Shown here: positions 1 to 7,784 of the stretch, in pieces
Numbering within the stretch: the stretch's first letter is position 1
Layout of the letters: each line of letters opens with the position of its first letter
Source: Symbiodolus clandestinus
GTDB lineage: Bacteria; Pseudomonadota; Gammaproteobacteria; Enterobacterales; G038960095
Direction of reading: 5' to 3'
NCBI GenBank assembly: GCA_038960095.1
Contig: CP152425.1
Coordinates: forward strand, 496,001 to 560,000
DNA length: 64,000 nt
Translations under genes and position numbers: made by a program
Notes under the pieces: model-generated
Seen by the model: the letters and a program-made list of their open reading frames with translations, nothing else
Told to the model about the DNA's origin: nothing
Databases searched by the model: none

Positions 1-141
1 GATAACCTAGGCTCTTTCCTAGAAGCCGCAGTGGACTACTGTTAATGATTTAGGTTGAATGATTCTGAGCCCATACAGCTTGGAAACTACGAGGTAATAA
101 CAAAGTCATGATAATTTTATTTCGTGGAAATCTTATTAAAC
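1..141. other. No gene recognised
   Basis: This edge stretch carries no open frame of useful length and no RNA gene that I can recognise. It lies downstream of the decayed minus-strand operon that follows. Confidence 0.5.
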
Positions 142-553
142 TTAAATTCTAAAATTAATTAATTCACTTTTAGAATTTAAAATAGTAGTATTATATTTGA
201 ATTTTTTTAAAAAATCCCTTGCACTTTCATTTATTATACGATTATTGAAGTAATATTTAACATTAATCATATTAAAATCTAATTTTGCTCCATTTTCTTC
301 TAAAAATTTAATAGTCTGTAAAAGACATTCGGGCGTCGGTTGATAATGACCACTTTCAGTATCAATCTAGATTAGATTTCCATCATTTATTTTTAAAGCG
401 CCTGATCCAAGTACGGACCTACCATGACTTATAGAAGTGTGGCGAATATTTTTACTGCTTTCAACTACTATTATTGTTTTTTCTATAGTTATTATAAAAA
501 TATATTCTTTTTCTTTATCATTAAAGTTAGAATTTTGTTTGTTAATGCATTGA
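142..553 (-). pseudogene. Toxin-like C-terminal domain remnant with internal stop
   Basis: Translating the minus strand in one frame gives about 135 codons ending in TAA at 142-144, interrupted by a single TAG near 370. The product contains HTSISHGRSVLGSGALKI, then the stop, then IDTESGHYQPTPE. A His-Ser/Gly-rich stretch followed by a SGHY-x-PT motif is something I associate with C-terminal regions of bacterial secreted toxin-like proteins, but I cannot name the family securely. No start codon or ribosome site was found, and the frame runs into the end of the radical-SAM fragment upstream. The TAG and missing N-terminus indicate a decayed gene. Base composition is strongly AT-rich, unlike the housekeeping genes to the right. 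Confidence 0.45.
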
Positions 554-760
554 GTCTTCTCTGCTGGATTTTCTAAATGCAGGTCCCGATTTAAAAAAAC
601 AAAAGCTGCAACCTACCGGATAAAATTTTGTTAATGAAACACAGATAAATGATTTTCCAGAAAAATCATTCCTACCTCCATGAATAGGATTTTTAGAAAA
701 AAGTATATCTCTATATTTTTGAGGATTTTCAAAAGTTTTTCGAATCATGTTGTTCTCCAT
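542..760 (-). pseudogene. Radical SAM enzyme, N-terminal fragment
   Basis: The 72-residue frame contains FICVSLTKFYPVGCSFCFF, a partial radical-SAM-like cysteine cluster (Cys-x2-Cys after Pro-Val-Gly) preceded by a typical first beta strand. The third cluster cysteine is not visible at canonical spacing, and the protein stops within about 20 residues, whereas radical SAM enzymes usually exceed 250 residues. So this is a truncated gene whose 3' part has been replaced by the toxin-like remnant. The start may be the second Met (coordinate 748), which has GGAG six bases upstream. It sits 29 bases after the RpiB-Nudix gene on the same strand and was probably co-transcribed with it. The family assignment rests only on this short motif. 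Confidence 0.5.
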
Positions 761-789
761 GTTAATATTTCCCCTAGGTTCAATAAGTT

Positions 790-1698
790 TTAAGAAATAA
801 TTTCGCTGTATAAGTTATTTTTTCTATTCATCACAACATCAGCGATTACATTATTAATTTTTTTAGGAAGAACAGTAGTCTGTGACAGGTTCCCAAGAGG
901 AACCCAAATAAATTTTTGAAAAATTTCCGTTGAGAGAGGAGGTTTTCTGATATCAAGGTCTTTTATCGTAGTTTCGTAAATAATATTGATTTCATGATAA
1001 AGACTACCTTGACGATCCCAACTGCATTCTAGTGCTCCTGAAAATCGAGCGCTATCAATATTAAGCGCTGTTTCTTCAAAAATTTCGCGATTTAAGGCAG
1101 CTAAACAAGATTCATTGTAATCCACATGCCCGCCAGGGAGAAAATAGATATCTGGTAGGAAATAAGGATTTTCATCAGTTGCTGTTGTAAGCAATATATG
1201 ATTATTGTGAATAATAATAGCGCGTACAATAATATTAATTTTTTTTCCGCCATTATGAGATGGATAAGTATTTATCTTTTGTACACAAGTAGTATGTTTT
1301 CCACCGGAAAAAGGAGTTTTTATGAAATTTTCTAGAATATCTAGAGATTCAAAAAAGCTATTTTGCTTACTCCCCAAACAAAGCACATTAGCATTGAGTT
1401 TTTCTCTAACTTGGATGGCATCTTCTAGTGTACGACACATACAAGCACGAATATGAGTAAATCGGTTTAATACAATGGCAACCCCCTGACCACTTCCACA
1501 TACCATGACCCCTATTGATTCAGGGTTTAGACGAATTTCTTCGGCAAGATATTTTGATATATCAATATAGTCTATTTTGGAGCCTGTTGGAATACCAATG
1601 TCTTGATTAAAAATCCCTTTCTGAGTTGCTGATTCTATAAGTTTTTCTCGAAGTTCAATCCCTCGATAATCACTGGCAAAAACTATTTTTTTTGTCAT
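790..1698 (-). CDS. RpiB/LacA-like sugar-phosphate isomerase fused to Nudix hydrolase
   Basis: This 302-residue protein has two domains. Residues 1-140 resemble RpiB/LacAB isomerases: the catalytic-Cys loop reads VMVCGSGQGVAIVLNRF (Cys67) and ANVLCLGS follows near 103-110. The usual Asp-His near the N-terminus is Asp-Tyr here (SDYRG). Residues 155-300 form a Nudix domain with box G190-x5-E-x7-REIFEETA, differing from consensus only at the final Gly (Ala). RpiB interconverts ribose and ribulose 5-phosphates; Nudix enzymes cleave nucleoside-diphosphate-linked substrates. The fusion suggests successive steps on a sugar-phosphate or nucleotide-sugar substrate, which is inference. AAGGAG lies upstream of the ATG. 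It heads an operon with the radical-SAM fragment. Confidence 0.8.
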   Translation of the reverse strand: MTKKIVFASDYRGIELREKLIESATQKGIFNQDIGIPTGSKIDYIDISKYLAEEIRLNPESIGVMVCGSGQGVAIVLNRFTHIRACMCRTLEDAIQVREKLNANVLCLGSKQNSFFESLDILENFIKTPFSGGKHTTCVQKINTYPSHNGGKKINIIVRAIIIHNNHILLTTATDENPYFLPDIYFLPGGHVDYNESCLAALNREIFEETALNIDSARFSGALECSWDRQGSLYHEINIIYETTIKDLDIRKPPLSTEIFQKFIWVPLGNLSQTTVLPKKINNVIADVVMNRKNNLYSEIIS

Positions 1699-1838
1699 AA
1701 ATCTCCTTTACTGCTAATATTGAACTACATTAACCATTTTTTTTGAAGAAAAAATGGCTTTTGCTGAAATATTACACCAAGTTAAATCGCTGGAGTAACA
1801 GAATAAGTGCACCATTCTAGGGGGAGATTCACTAGGCC

Positions 1839-3191
1839 CTAGGAAAAGTACTGCGCTAAAAATATCAATAAAATTAACAGAGGGCAGACAAAGCGTAAAT
1901 AATGTGGCCAAATTGCCCAAAATAGGCTTTTTTCTGCCTGAGGAAATCCGGATTGTAACTCTTGTAATAATGAGGCACGGCGCCAGCACCATCCAACCAG
2001 CAGTGAACAAGCCAATCCGCCCAGTGGCTGAATATACTGTGTTGTTAAGATAACCACACCATCAAATAAACACTCAAAATGCTGAATAATCAGCAGGCTA
2101 ACCAGTGTGATGATCGTCATTAATCCAAAAGCTGCAAAACGACGATTGATACCTCGAGTTTCTGTTAAATAGACAACAGGCACTTCAAGCATAGGCATAC
2201 TTGACGTCAACGCAGCGATGCTCATTAATCCAAAAAATAACACAGATAATCCCAAACCTAATAAACCGTATTGTTCAAACAGTGCCGGTAATAACTGAAA
2301 AACTAATGCGGTTTCCGCCAAGAGTTGCTGTTGTGAATCATAAATCGCCATCCCTCGTTGTTGTGCCACAAACATGGCTGGAATAATCAGTAATCCTGCC
2401 AAAAAAGCGACTGTTGTATCGAATAGGACGATCTGTGCTGCCACTTTAGGTACATTTTCACTATGAGACAAATAAGAGCCATAAGTCATCATCGCGCAAA
2501 CGCCTATCGATAGTGAAAAAAAGGATTGACCTAAAGCACTAATTAGCAGTTTAGCATTCAAAATCCTTGAATAATTGGGTATCAAATAAACTTTTAAGCC
2601 ATGCAGGGCACCCGGTTGCTGTAAAATATAGCCACACATCACCACTAAAAATAAAAACAAAAACGGCATTAACCGCCCTGACCACCGTTCGATCCCCTGC
2701 GTGACACCCTTAGCAATCACGCCAGCCGTTAGGATCATAAATAGGCACATTAATAAACTATCACGGCTTTTTGAAGCCTCGGTTAACCAAGCTGTCAATG
2801 CTGGATAGCCTAACAGCGTACTGAAGGGTACAAGTAAATATCCCAACAACCAGCCAGCCACAATCGCGTAAAAGCTCAGAATTAATGAGATACCGATGGT
2901 ACCGACTATTCCGACTAACCAGGCCATCATTCCCTTTTTTCCAGCAGTTTGCGCCACTCGACGCAATGCTGTCGGTGAATTAGCCTGACCATACCGTCCA
3001 ATCAATAATTCAGCGACTAATACGGGGTATCCCAGCGCAAAGACTAGAAATAGATAGGCCAACAAGAAAGCTCCACCGCCATTCTGAGCCACCTGAGTTG
3101 GGAAGGCCCAAATATTCCCTAAACCAACGGCTGAACCCGCTGCCGCTAAAAGGAAGCCGACACGTGAGGTGAACTGCATACGAATTGTCAT
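1839..3191 (-). CDS. Sodium:neurotransmitter symporter family (SNF) transporter
   Basis: A 450-residue polytopic membrane protein of the SNF (NSS) family, which takes up amino acids or related solutes with sodium. The N-terminus shows the family hallmark GSAVGLGNIWAFPTQVAQNG in the first helix, where sodium and substrate bind, followed by GGGAFLLAYL. About 11 to 12 hydrophobic segments fill the chain, and the length fits bacterial members such as YhdH/TnaT types. Substrate cannot be told from sequence. It lies 26 bases downstream of recJ in the same direction, so shared transcription is possible although the functions are unrelated. Start chosen at the first Met; a second Met four residues on is an alternative. 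Confidence 0.9.
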   Translation of the reverse strand: MTIRMQFTSRVGFLLAAAGSAVGLGNIWAFPTQVAQNGGGAFLLAYLFLVFALGYPVLVAELLIGRYGQANSPTALRRVAQTAGKKGMMAWLVGIVGTIGISLILSFYAIVAGWLLGYLLVPFSTLLGYPALTAWLTEASKSRDSLLMCLFMILTAGVIAKGVTQGIERWSGRLMPFLFLFLVVMCGYILQQPGALHGLKVYLIPNYSRILNAKLLISALGQSFFSLSIGVCAMMTYGSYLSHSENVPKVAAQIVLFDTTVAFLAGLLIIPAMFVAQQRGMAIYDSQQQLLAETALVFQLLPALFEQYGLLGLGLSVLFFGLMSIAALTSSMPMLEVPVVYLTETRGINRRFAAFGLMTIITLVSLLIIQHFECLFDGVVILTTQYIQPLGGLACSLLVGWCWRRASLLQELQSGFPQAEKSLFWAIWPHYLRFVCPLLILLIFLAQYFS

Positions 3192-3217
3192 GGATGTTCT
3201 TTATTATTGTCCAATGC

Positions 3218-4951
3218 TTAAATAGGCCACAGCTGCTCTACCAGCAGCTGCAGTGAGCAATTACCCCGGAAATGATTGATGGTTAGCCGATAGGCTAGCC
3301 GTACTGACTGTAGTTGCAACTGTGGCCACTGGTTAGGGTCGACGTTAAAAGCGATGGCTTCTAAAATTGAGCCACCTTGAGGGTGTAAAAGGGTCATTTT
3401 TAAATGCTTACCAGCCAACATCCTCTGCTGCTTCAGGTAAAAAACACCATCAAATAGCGGTTCCGGAAAAGATTGTCCCCAAGGGCCCGCCGTTTGTAAC
3501 AACTGGGCGGTCTCTAACGTCAGCTCCTCAACGGCAAGCTCACCGTCGCTCCAGATGACTGCCTGCAACAGCGCATCATCCACAACACGATTGACACTGG
3601 CAATAAAGCACTCCCGAAAACGAGGAAATTGTGCTTCCGCCAACGTCAAACCGACTGCCATAGCATGGCCACCAAAGGTATCCATGAGTTCAGGGTCTTC
3701 TTGGTGTAACTGTACTAAGAGGTCACGTAAATGTAACCCCGGAATCGAACGTCCAGAGCCCTTTAACCGACCAGCGCCTGCAGCAGCAAACGCAATGACC
3801 GGCCGATGAAAGCGACTCTTAAGCCGCGAGGCTACTATACCAATCACCCCTTGGTGCCAATCCGGTTGATACAATACCAACCCCTGTGGCAAAATTTTCT
3901 GTTCGCCCATCAATTGCTGGCACTCGGCTAAAGCCTGCTGTTGCATGGCCTGTTCGACTTCTCGCCGTGTTTGGTTTAAAGCCTCCAGCTGTTGAGCTAA
4001 AACCTGCGCCTGCTCCGGTTGCTCACACAATAACAGATCGATCCCTAAGGACATATCCTCTAAACGACCTGCAGCATTTAACCGAGGCCCTAAGATAAAC
4101 CCCAGATCAGTCGCTACTAATTGTTGGGGATCTCGCTGGGCCACTGAGAGCAATGCTTGGATCCCGGGACGACACTGTTGACTTCGAATGCGTTGCAAGC
4201 CTTGATAGACTAAAATGCGGTTGTTAGCATCTAACGGCACCACATCGGCAACGGTTCCCAAAGCGACTAAATCCAGCAGCTCTGCTAGGTTAGGCTCAAC
4301 CAGGGATGATTGTGTAAACCAATCGCTTATGCGTAGGCTGGCGCGCAATGCTAACATCAGATAAAAAGCCACGCCAACACCGGCTAAAGCTTTCGAAGGA
4401 AATGAACAGTCTGGTAGATTGGGATTGACAATGGCATCGGCTGGGGGCAATTCAGGCCCGGGCAGATGATGATCAGTGATAAGCACCCGCATTCCCAAAG
4501 CGCGAGCTAACGTGACCCCTTCCAGGGAACTAATACCATTATCGACAGTAATGATTAGCTGAGCGCCCTGTTGTTTTGCTTGCTGTACTACGGGCGATGT
4601 TAAACCATACCCCTCAGAAAAGCGACTGAGTACTAAGTAGCTCACCATAGTCGCCCCTAAGCGACGTAATGCTAGCACTGCTAAGGCAGTGCTGGTGGCC
4701 CCATCGGCATCAAAATCCCCGACTATCACGATTTTCCACTGCTGCTGTAGCGCTTGTTGCAACAAGCTGACCGCTGCTTTAATGCCAGTTAGTAAGCGAT
4801 AATCGGCCAACCGCTGTAAACGTCGATCTAATTGTGTGCTGCATTCAATGCCTCGCACAGCGTACAATCGCTGCAACAAAAGAGGAAGTTCCAATAAGGA
4901 TTGGCTTGGTACTTCAGCCAATGGTCGGCGGCGCAATGCTTGAGGTAACAT
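3218..4951 (-). CDS. recJ: Single-stranded-DNA-specific exonuclease RecJ
   Basis: RecJ degrades single-stranded DNA 5' to 3' in the RecF recombination and mismatch repair pathways. The 577-residue length matches the family. DHH-family metal-binding motifs are present: VGDFDADGATSTAL (79-90), ITDHHLP (DHH at 160-162), a GPRLNAAGRL segment in the middle, and the DHHA1 motif FGGHAMAVGLT in the C-terminal half. All expected catalytic Asp and His residues are visible, so the enzyme looks functional. Upstream lies a 180-base gap before fmt. In Enterobacterales recJ normally follows xerD-dsbC; here its neighbours are fmt and a transporter, a rearranged setting. Confidence 0.96.
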   Translation of the reverse strand: MLPQALRRRPLAEVPSQSLLELPLLLQRLYAVRGIECSTQLDRRLQRLADYRLLTGIKAAVSLLQQALQQQWKIVIVGDFDADGATSTALAVLALRRLGATMVSYLVLSRFSEGYGLTSPVVQQAKQQGAQLIITVDNGISSLEGVTLARALGMRVLITDHHLPGPELPPADAIVNPNLPDCSFPSKALAGVGVAFYLMLALRASLRISDWFTQSSLVEPNLAELLDLVALGTVADVVPLDANNRILVYQGLQRIRSQQCRPGIQALLSVAQRDPQQLVATDLGFILGPRLNAAGRLEDMSLGIDLLLCEQPEQAQVLAQQLEALNQTRREVEQAMQQQALAECQQLMGEQKILPQGLVLYQPDWHQGVIGIVASRLKSRFHRPVIAFAAAGAGRLKGSGRSIPGLHLRDLLVQLHQEDPELMDTFGGHAMAVGLTLAEAQFPRFRECFIASVNRVVDDALLQAVIWSDGELAVEELTLETAQLLQTAGPWGQSFPEPLFDGVFYLKQQRMLAGKHLKMTLLHPQGGSILEAIAFNVDPNQWPQLQLQSVRLAYRLTINHFRGNCSLQLLVEQLWPI

Positions 4952-5065
4952 GCTACCGAAACTCCTAAAAGTAGCAGAAATGGAATTATATTCTAGCTAA
5001 TAATCACTTCAGTGAGCAAATCTATAGTAGGCAGCCAAAACTGAATTCCCTAGGGTTCCCAAAGG

Positions 5066-5097
5066 CTCTATTTTTTCCATGGGATGAGAAAATAGAG
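5066..5097. repeat. Inverted repeat between fmt and recJ
   Basis: A nine-base inverted repeat, CTCTATTTT at 5066-5074 and AAAATAGAG at 5089-5097, with a 14-base loop. It lies just after the fmt stop codon on the minus strand. There is no clear U-tract, so a terminator role is possible but not shown. Confidence 0.4.
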
Positions 5098-5132
5098 TTA
5101 GGAAACGGGCAAAAGTTTCCCAAAAGTAGAAG

Positions 5133-6089
5133 CTAAATCAAGGTTGAACCCAAACTAAACCAGTGGCGGTAGGCATTAAGCAGTTCATGGGCAGAAACCG
5201 GTCGTTTTCCAGGCAACTGCAGCTGTTGCAGTAATAAACTGCCCATTCCGGTCGCCACGCGGATCCCTTGTCGATCGGCAGCCAAGATAGTTTTTGGCAA
5301 AGCAGCCACTGGCTGTGAACAAGCGACTGCTTGCCATATTTTAATCCGCTGCCCCTGCAACTCAAAATAACTTAATGGCCAGGGGATGAAAGCCCGTACT
5401 GCTCGAGCAAGTTCAATAGCGGGAAGCTGCCAATCAAGAGCGGCTTCCCGCTTATCAATTTTATCAGCGTAGGTGATGCCCGTGGTGGGTTGAGGCTGAG
5501 CCGTAACCTGCTGTTGTGCTAACCGCGGTAATAACTGCAGCAAACTGGTCGAGCCTAATTGAGCTAACTTTCGGAGCAATTCAGCAGTGGTCGTTTGCTC
5601 GGTGATCGGGCAAGTAACCTGCTGGAGAATCGGCCCACTGTCTAAACCCGCTTCCATCCGCATTAAAGTAATGCCAGTCTCGGCATCGCCGGCTAAAATA
5701 GCTCGTTGGATCGGTGCCGCTCCCCGCCAGCGCGGTAGTAAAGAGGCATGCACATTCAGGCAGCCAAACTGCGGGAGAGCCAGCAGAATCGGCGGCACAA
5801 TTAATCCATAAGCCACAACGATCATTATATCTGGCTTCAAGGTAGCAAGTTTCTCTTGTAATGCCTCGTCCCGTAGCGTCGATGGTTGCCAGAGGGGTAG
5901 GCCATACTGCAAAGCCAGCTGCTTCACTGGACTAGCCAGCAATTTCTTTCCTCGACCGGCTGGGCGATCCGGTTGAGTGAGGATTCCCACCAATTGATGC
6001 CCTGCTGACTTTAGCACAGCTAGGTGTTGAGCCGCGAATTCCGGAGTACCGGCAAAGATAATGCGTAGTTGGCTGGAATCGTTGAACAT
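5133..6089 (-). CDS. fmt: Methionyl-tRNA formyltransferase
   Basis: Fmt transfers a formyl group from 10-formyltetrahydrofolate to initiator Met-tRNA. The 318-residue protein has the N-terminal hydrolase fold with FAGTPEFAAQHL (12-23), the LTQPDRPAGRG loop that contacts tRNA (37-46), and the catalytic set Asn112, His114 (NVHASLLPRWRGAAP) and Asp150 (MEAGLDSGP). The C-terminal OB-like domain follows. It overlaps def by one base (TGATG), the usual def-fmt pairing for making and later removing N-formyl groups. rsmB and trkA, which follow in E. coli, are absent here. Confidence 0.97.
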   Translation of the reverse strand: MFNDSSQLRIIFAGTPEFAAQHLAVLKSAGHQLVGILTQPDRPAGRGKKLLASPVKQLALQYGLPLWQPSTLRDEALQEKLATLKPDIMIVVAYGLIVPPILLALPQFGCLNVHASLLPRWRGAAPIQRAILAGDAETGITLMRMEAGLDSGPILQQVTCPITEQTTTAELLRKLAQLGSTSLLQLLPRLAQQQVTAQPQPTTGITYADKIDKREAALDWQLPAIELARAVRAFIPWPLSYFELQGQRIKIWQAVACSQPVAALPKTILAADRQGIRVATGMGSLLLQQLQLPGKRPVSAHELLNAYRHWFSLGSTLI

Positions 6090-6592
6090 CAGGATGCTCT
6101 GGATTTAGCCAGTTTTTTATATCGCTGTTGCAGCCGCTGGCGTTTTAGCAGTGACAGATAATCAATAAACAGCTTGCCATTTAAGTGGTCGATCTCATGT
6201 TGCAAACAGATGGCCAATAGTCCTTTTGCCGATAAAGTAAATGGATTACCTTGGGCATCAAGAGCACGAATGGTAACACTAGCGGCTCTCGGAACTTCAG
6301 CTCGAAACCCTGGAACCGATAGGCAACCTTCGCTGATGCAGGCTGAACCTTCTTGAGTCATTATTTGCGGATTAATAAATATTTGGGGCTGCTGCTCTTC
6401 ACTCAAAGCAACGACAACTATCCGCTGGTGAATATTCACCTGAGTGGCGGCTAATCCAATGCCGGATTCGGCATACATGGTTTCAAACATATCATTAATA
6501 ATCTGCCTAATTGAGTCATTAACCTCAGTCACAGCAACAGCACGAGTGTATAATCGTTCGTCAGGAAACTTTAATAGAGGCAAAATTGCCAT
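6089..6592 (-). CDS. def: Peptide deformylase
   Basis: This metalloenzyme removes the N-formyl group from nascent proteins. The 167-residue product carries the three defining motifs: GIGLAATQV (about 45-53), EGCLSVPG (88-95, metal-binding Cys90) and QHEIDHLNG (131-139, two metal His and the catalytic Glu). The ATG at 6592 was chosen because AGGAGGT lies four bases upstream; a TTG one codon earlier is less likely. It is the promoter-proximal gene of a def-fmt pair. smf/dprA, the usual upstream neighbour in Enterobacterales, is not present; a 240-base gap precedes it. Confidence 0.97.
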   Translation of the reverse strand: MAILPLLKFPDERLYTRAVAVTEVNDSIRQIINDMFETMYAESGIGLAATQVNIHQRIVVVALSEEQQPQIFINPQIMTQEGSACISEGCLSVPGFRAEVPRAASVTIRALDAQGNPFTLSAKGLLAICLQHEIDHLNGKLFIDYLSLLKRQRLQQRYKKLAKSRAS

Positions 6593-6831
6593 CAAGACCT
6601 CCTGCTAAGTGGCTATAAAAAACTTGTCTGGATAAAAGAGAATAGTTCCTATTTTACCTCTTTTCCAATTTTTTTGTTACAGGGTACTCCCGCTGAAAAA
6701 AGTAGATTTCTAAAGTAAAATTTTCTTAATGAAATCTCTTTAAAAGTATCTGTTAGCATTAAACTATCGCAAATCCTTAGATTGCTTATCCTGCCGACAT
6801 ATTATGCCCATTTTAGTAAGATAAGACCCTA

Positions 6832-7461
6832 CTATTGATTAGTAATAGCGTGATTGCATTGCTGCTGGCTATGTAACGAAGTGAGAAGGCTCTGACGTAA
6901 CCCTTTAGGTAGGTTGGCAGCATGGCATCCGGTTAATGCTCCTGCTAGGGACCATAAGTAATTTAAAGAGAGGTTTCGACGACATGTAAATGCCTTTATA
7001 CGCAGATAAGCATTAACAGCTCCTAAATGCTGCAAAGCCTCAATACTATTAATACCGACTCGACGCAATAATCGTTCACTTGATAGCCCTAAATTCGGCA
7101 GATCTTTTAAGCGCTGCCGACGTGTCTCGGTTTTACATTGTTTAGCTTGACGTGCATACTCGAGCGCTTGCTGTGCATAATTGAGGAAAATTTCCTGACT
7201 CCAAAAATCCTTATCGATTTTTATATGATAGTAACGTAACACAATAGGCTGTCCGCGCTTGGTGTAAATAAAAGCCTCCAAATTAAGTGCTTCCAAAGCT
7301 TTATACCCACGAAGGTATAACTTCTCCTCAGCAATTAAAGCAAACATAATACCAGCTTGATAAAGGCCAACACCTCCAAACATGGTTTTAGCGCTGATAG
7401 CACCTAGTGGGCAGAAGCGCTGACACACTGCTTTTACCAAAGGTTGGTCAATTGGACTCAT
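6832..7461 (-). CDS. sxy: Sxy/TfoX-type competence regulator
   Basis: The 209-residue protein combines an N-terminal TfoX domain (KTMFGGVGLYQAGIMFALIA) with a C-terminal TfoX helical domain containing LPNLGLSSERLLRRVGINS. This two-domain form is the gammaproteobacterial Sxy/TfoX, which works with CRP at CRP-S promoters to switch on DNA-uptake and related genes. The start at 7461 is preceded by AGGAGGT at good spacing; an upstream Met, eleven codons earlier, has no such site. The gene stands alone between def and recG. Whether competence genes persist in this genome cannot be seen from the window. Function is inferred from the family. Confidence 0.9.
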   Translation of the reverse strand: MSPIDQPLVKAVCQRFCPLGAISAKTMFGGVGLYQAGIMFALIAEEKLYLRGYKALEALNLEAFIYTKRGQPIVLRYYHIKIDKDFWSQEIFLNYAQQALEYARQAKQCKTETRRQRLKDLPNLGLSSERLLRRVGINSIEALQHLGAVNAYLRIKAFTCRRNLSLNYLWSLAGALTGCHAANLPKGLRQSLLTSLHSQQQCNHAITNQ

Positions 7462-7784
7462 GGTACGACCTCCTAGTTTGGCACAGTTGAACATGATGGT
7501 TAACCAAATTAAAGCTTAAAAAACTTATCTAAGCATACTTTTTATTAGGAATAAGAGCGATTTTACAGACGAATAACACAATACAGATCCAATATTAAGA
7601 TTAAAGCACTAGAAGTAGTTAATTTATTGTTAAAAAATTAGTATTTTTTATTAAGATGGATTCAATAAAAAACAATTTAGGTAGGGGAAACAAACTAGTT
7701 TTCCTTAAAATGGATGCAGAAAGCAGTGGCTTTAAGCAACTGCCATGGTTATTTGCTCAACCCGATTTCTTTACCTACTGAATA
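7462..7784. other. AT-rich intergenic region
   Basis: No coding frame is supported here. The stretch is AT-rich and probably holds the sxy promoter on its left side. Short imperfect palindromes are present but none has a clear terminator form. Confidence 0.4.

Noticed and set aside
1714..2010. 98-codon minus-strand frame at the end of the transporter gene
   Set aside because: It overlaps the SNF transporter in another frame and has no recognisable family.
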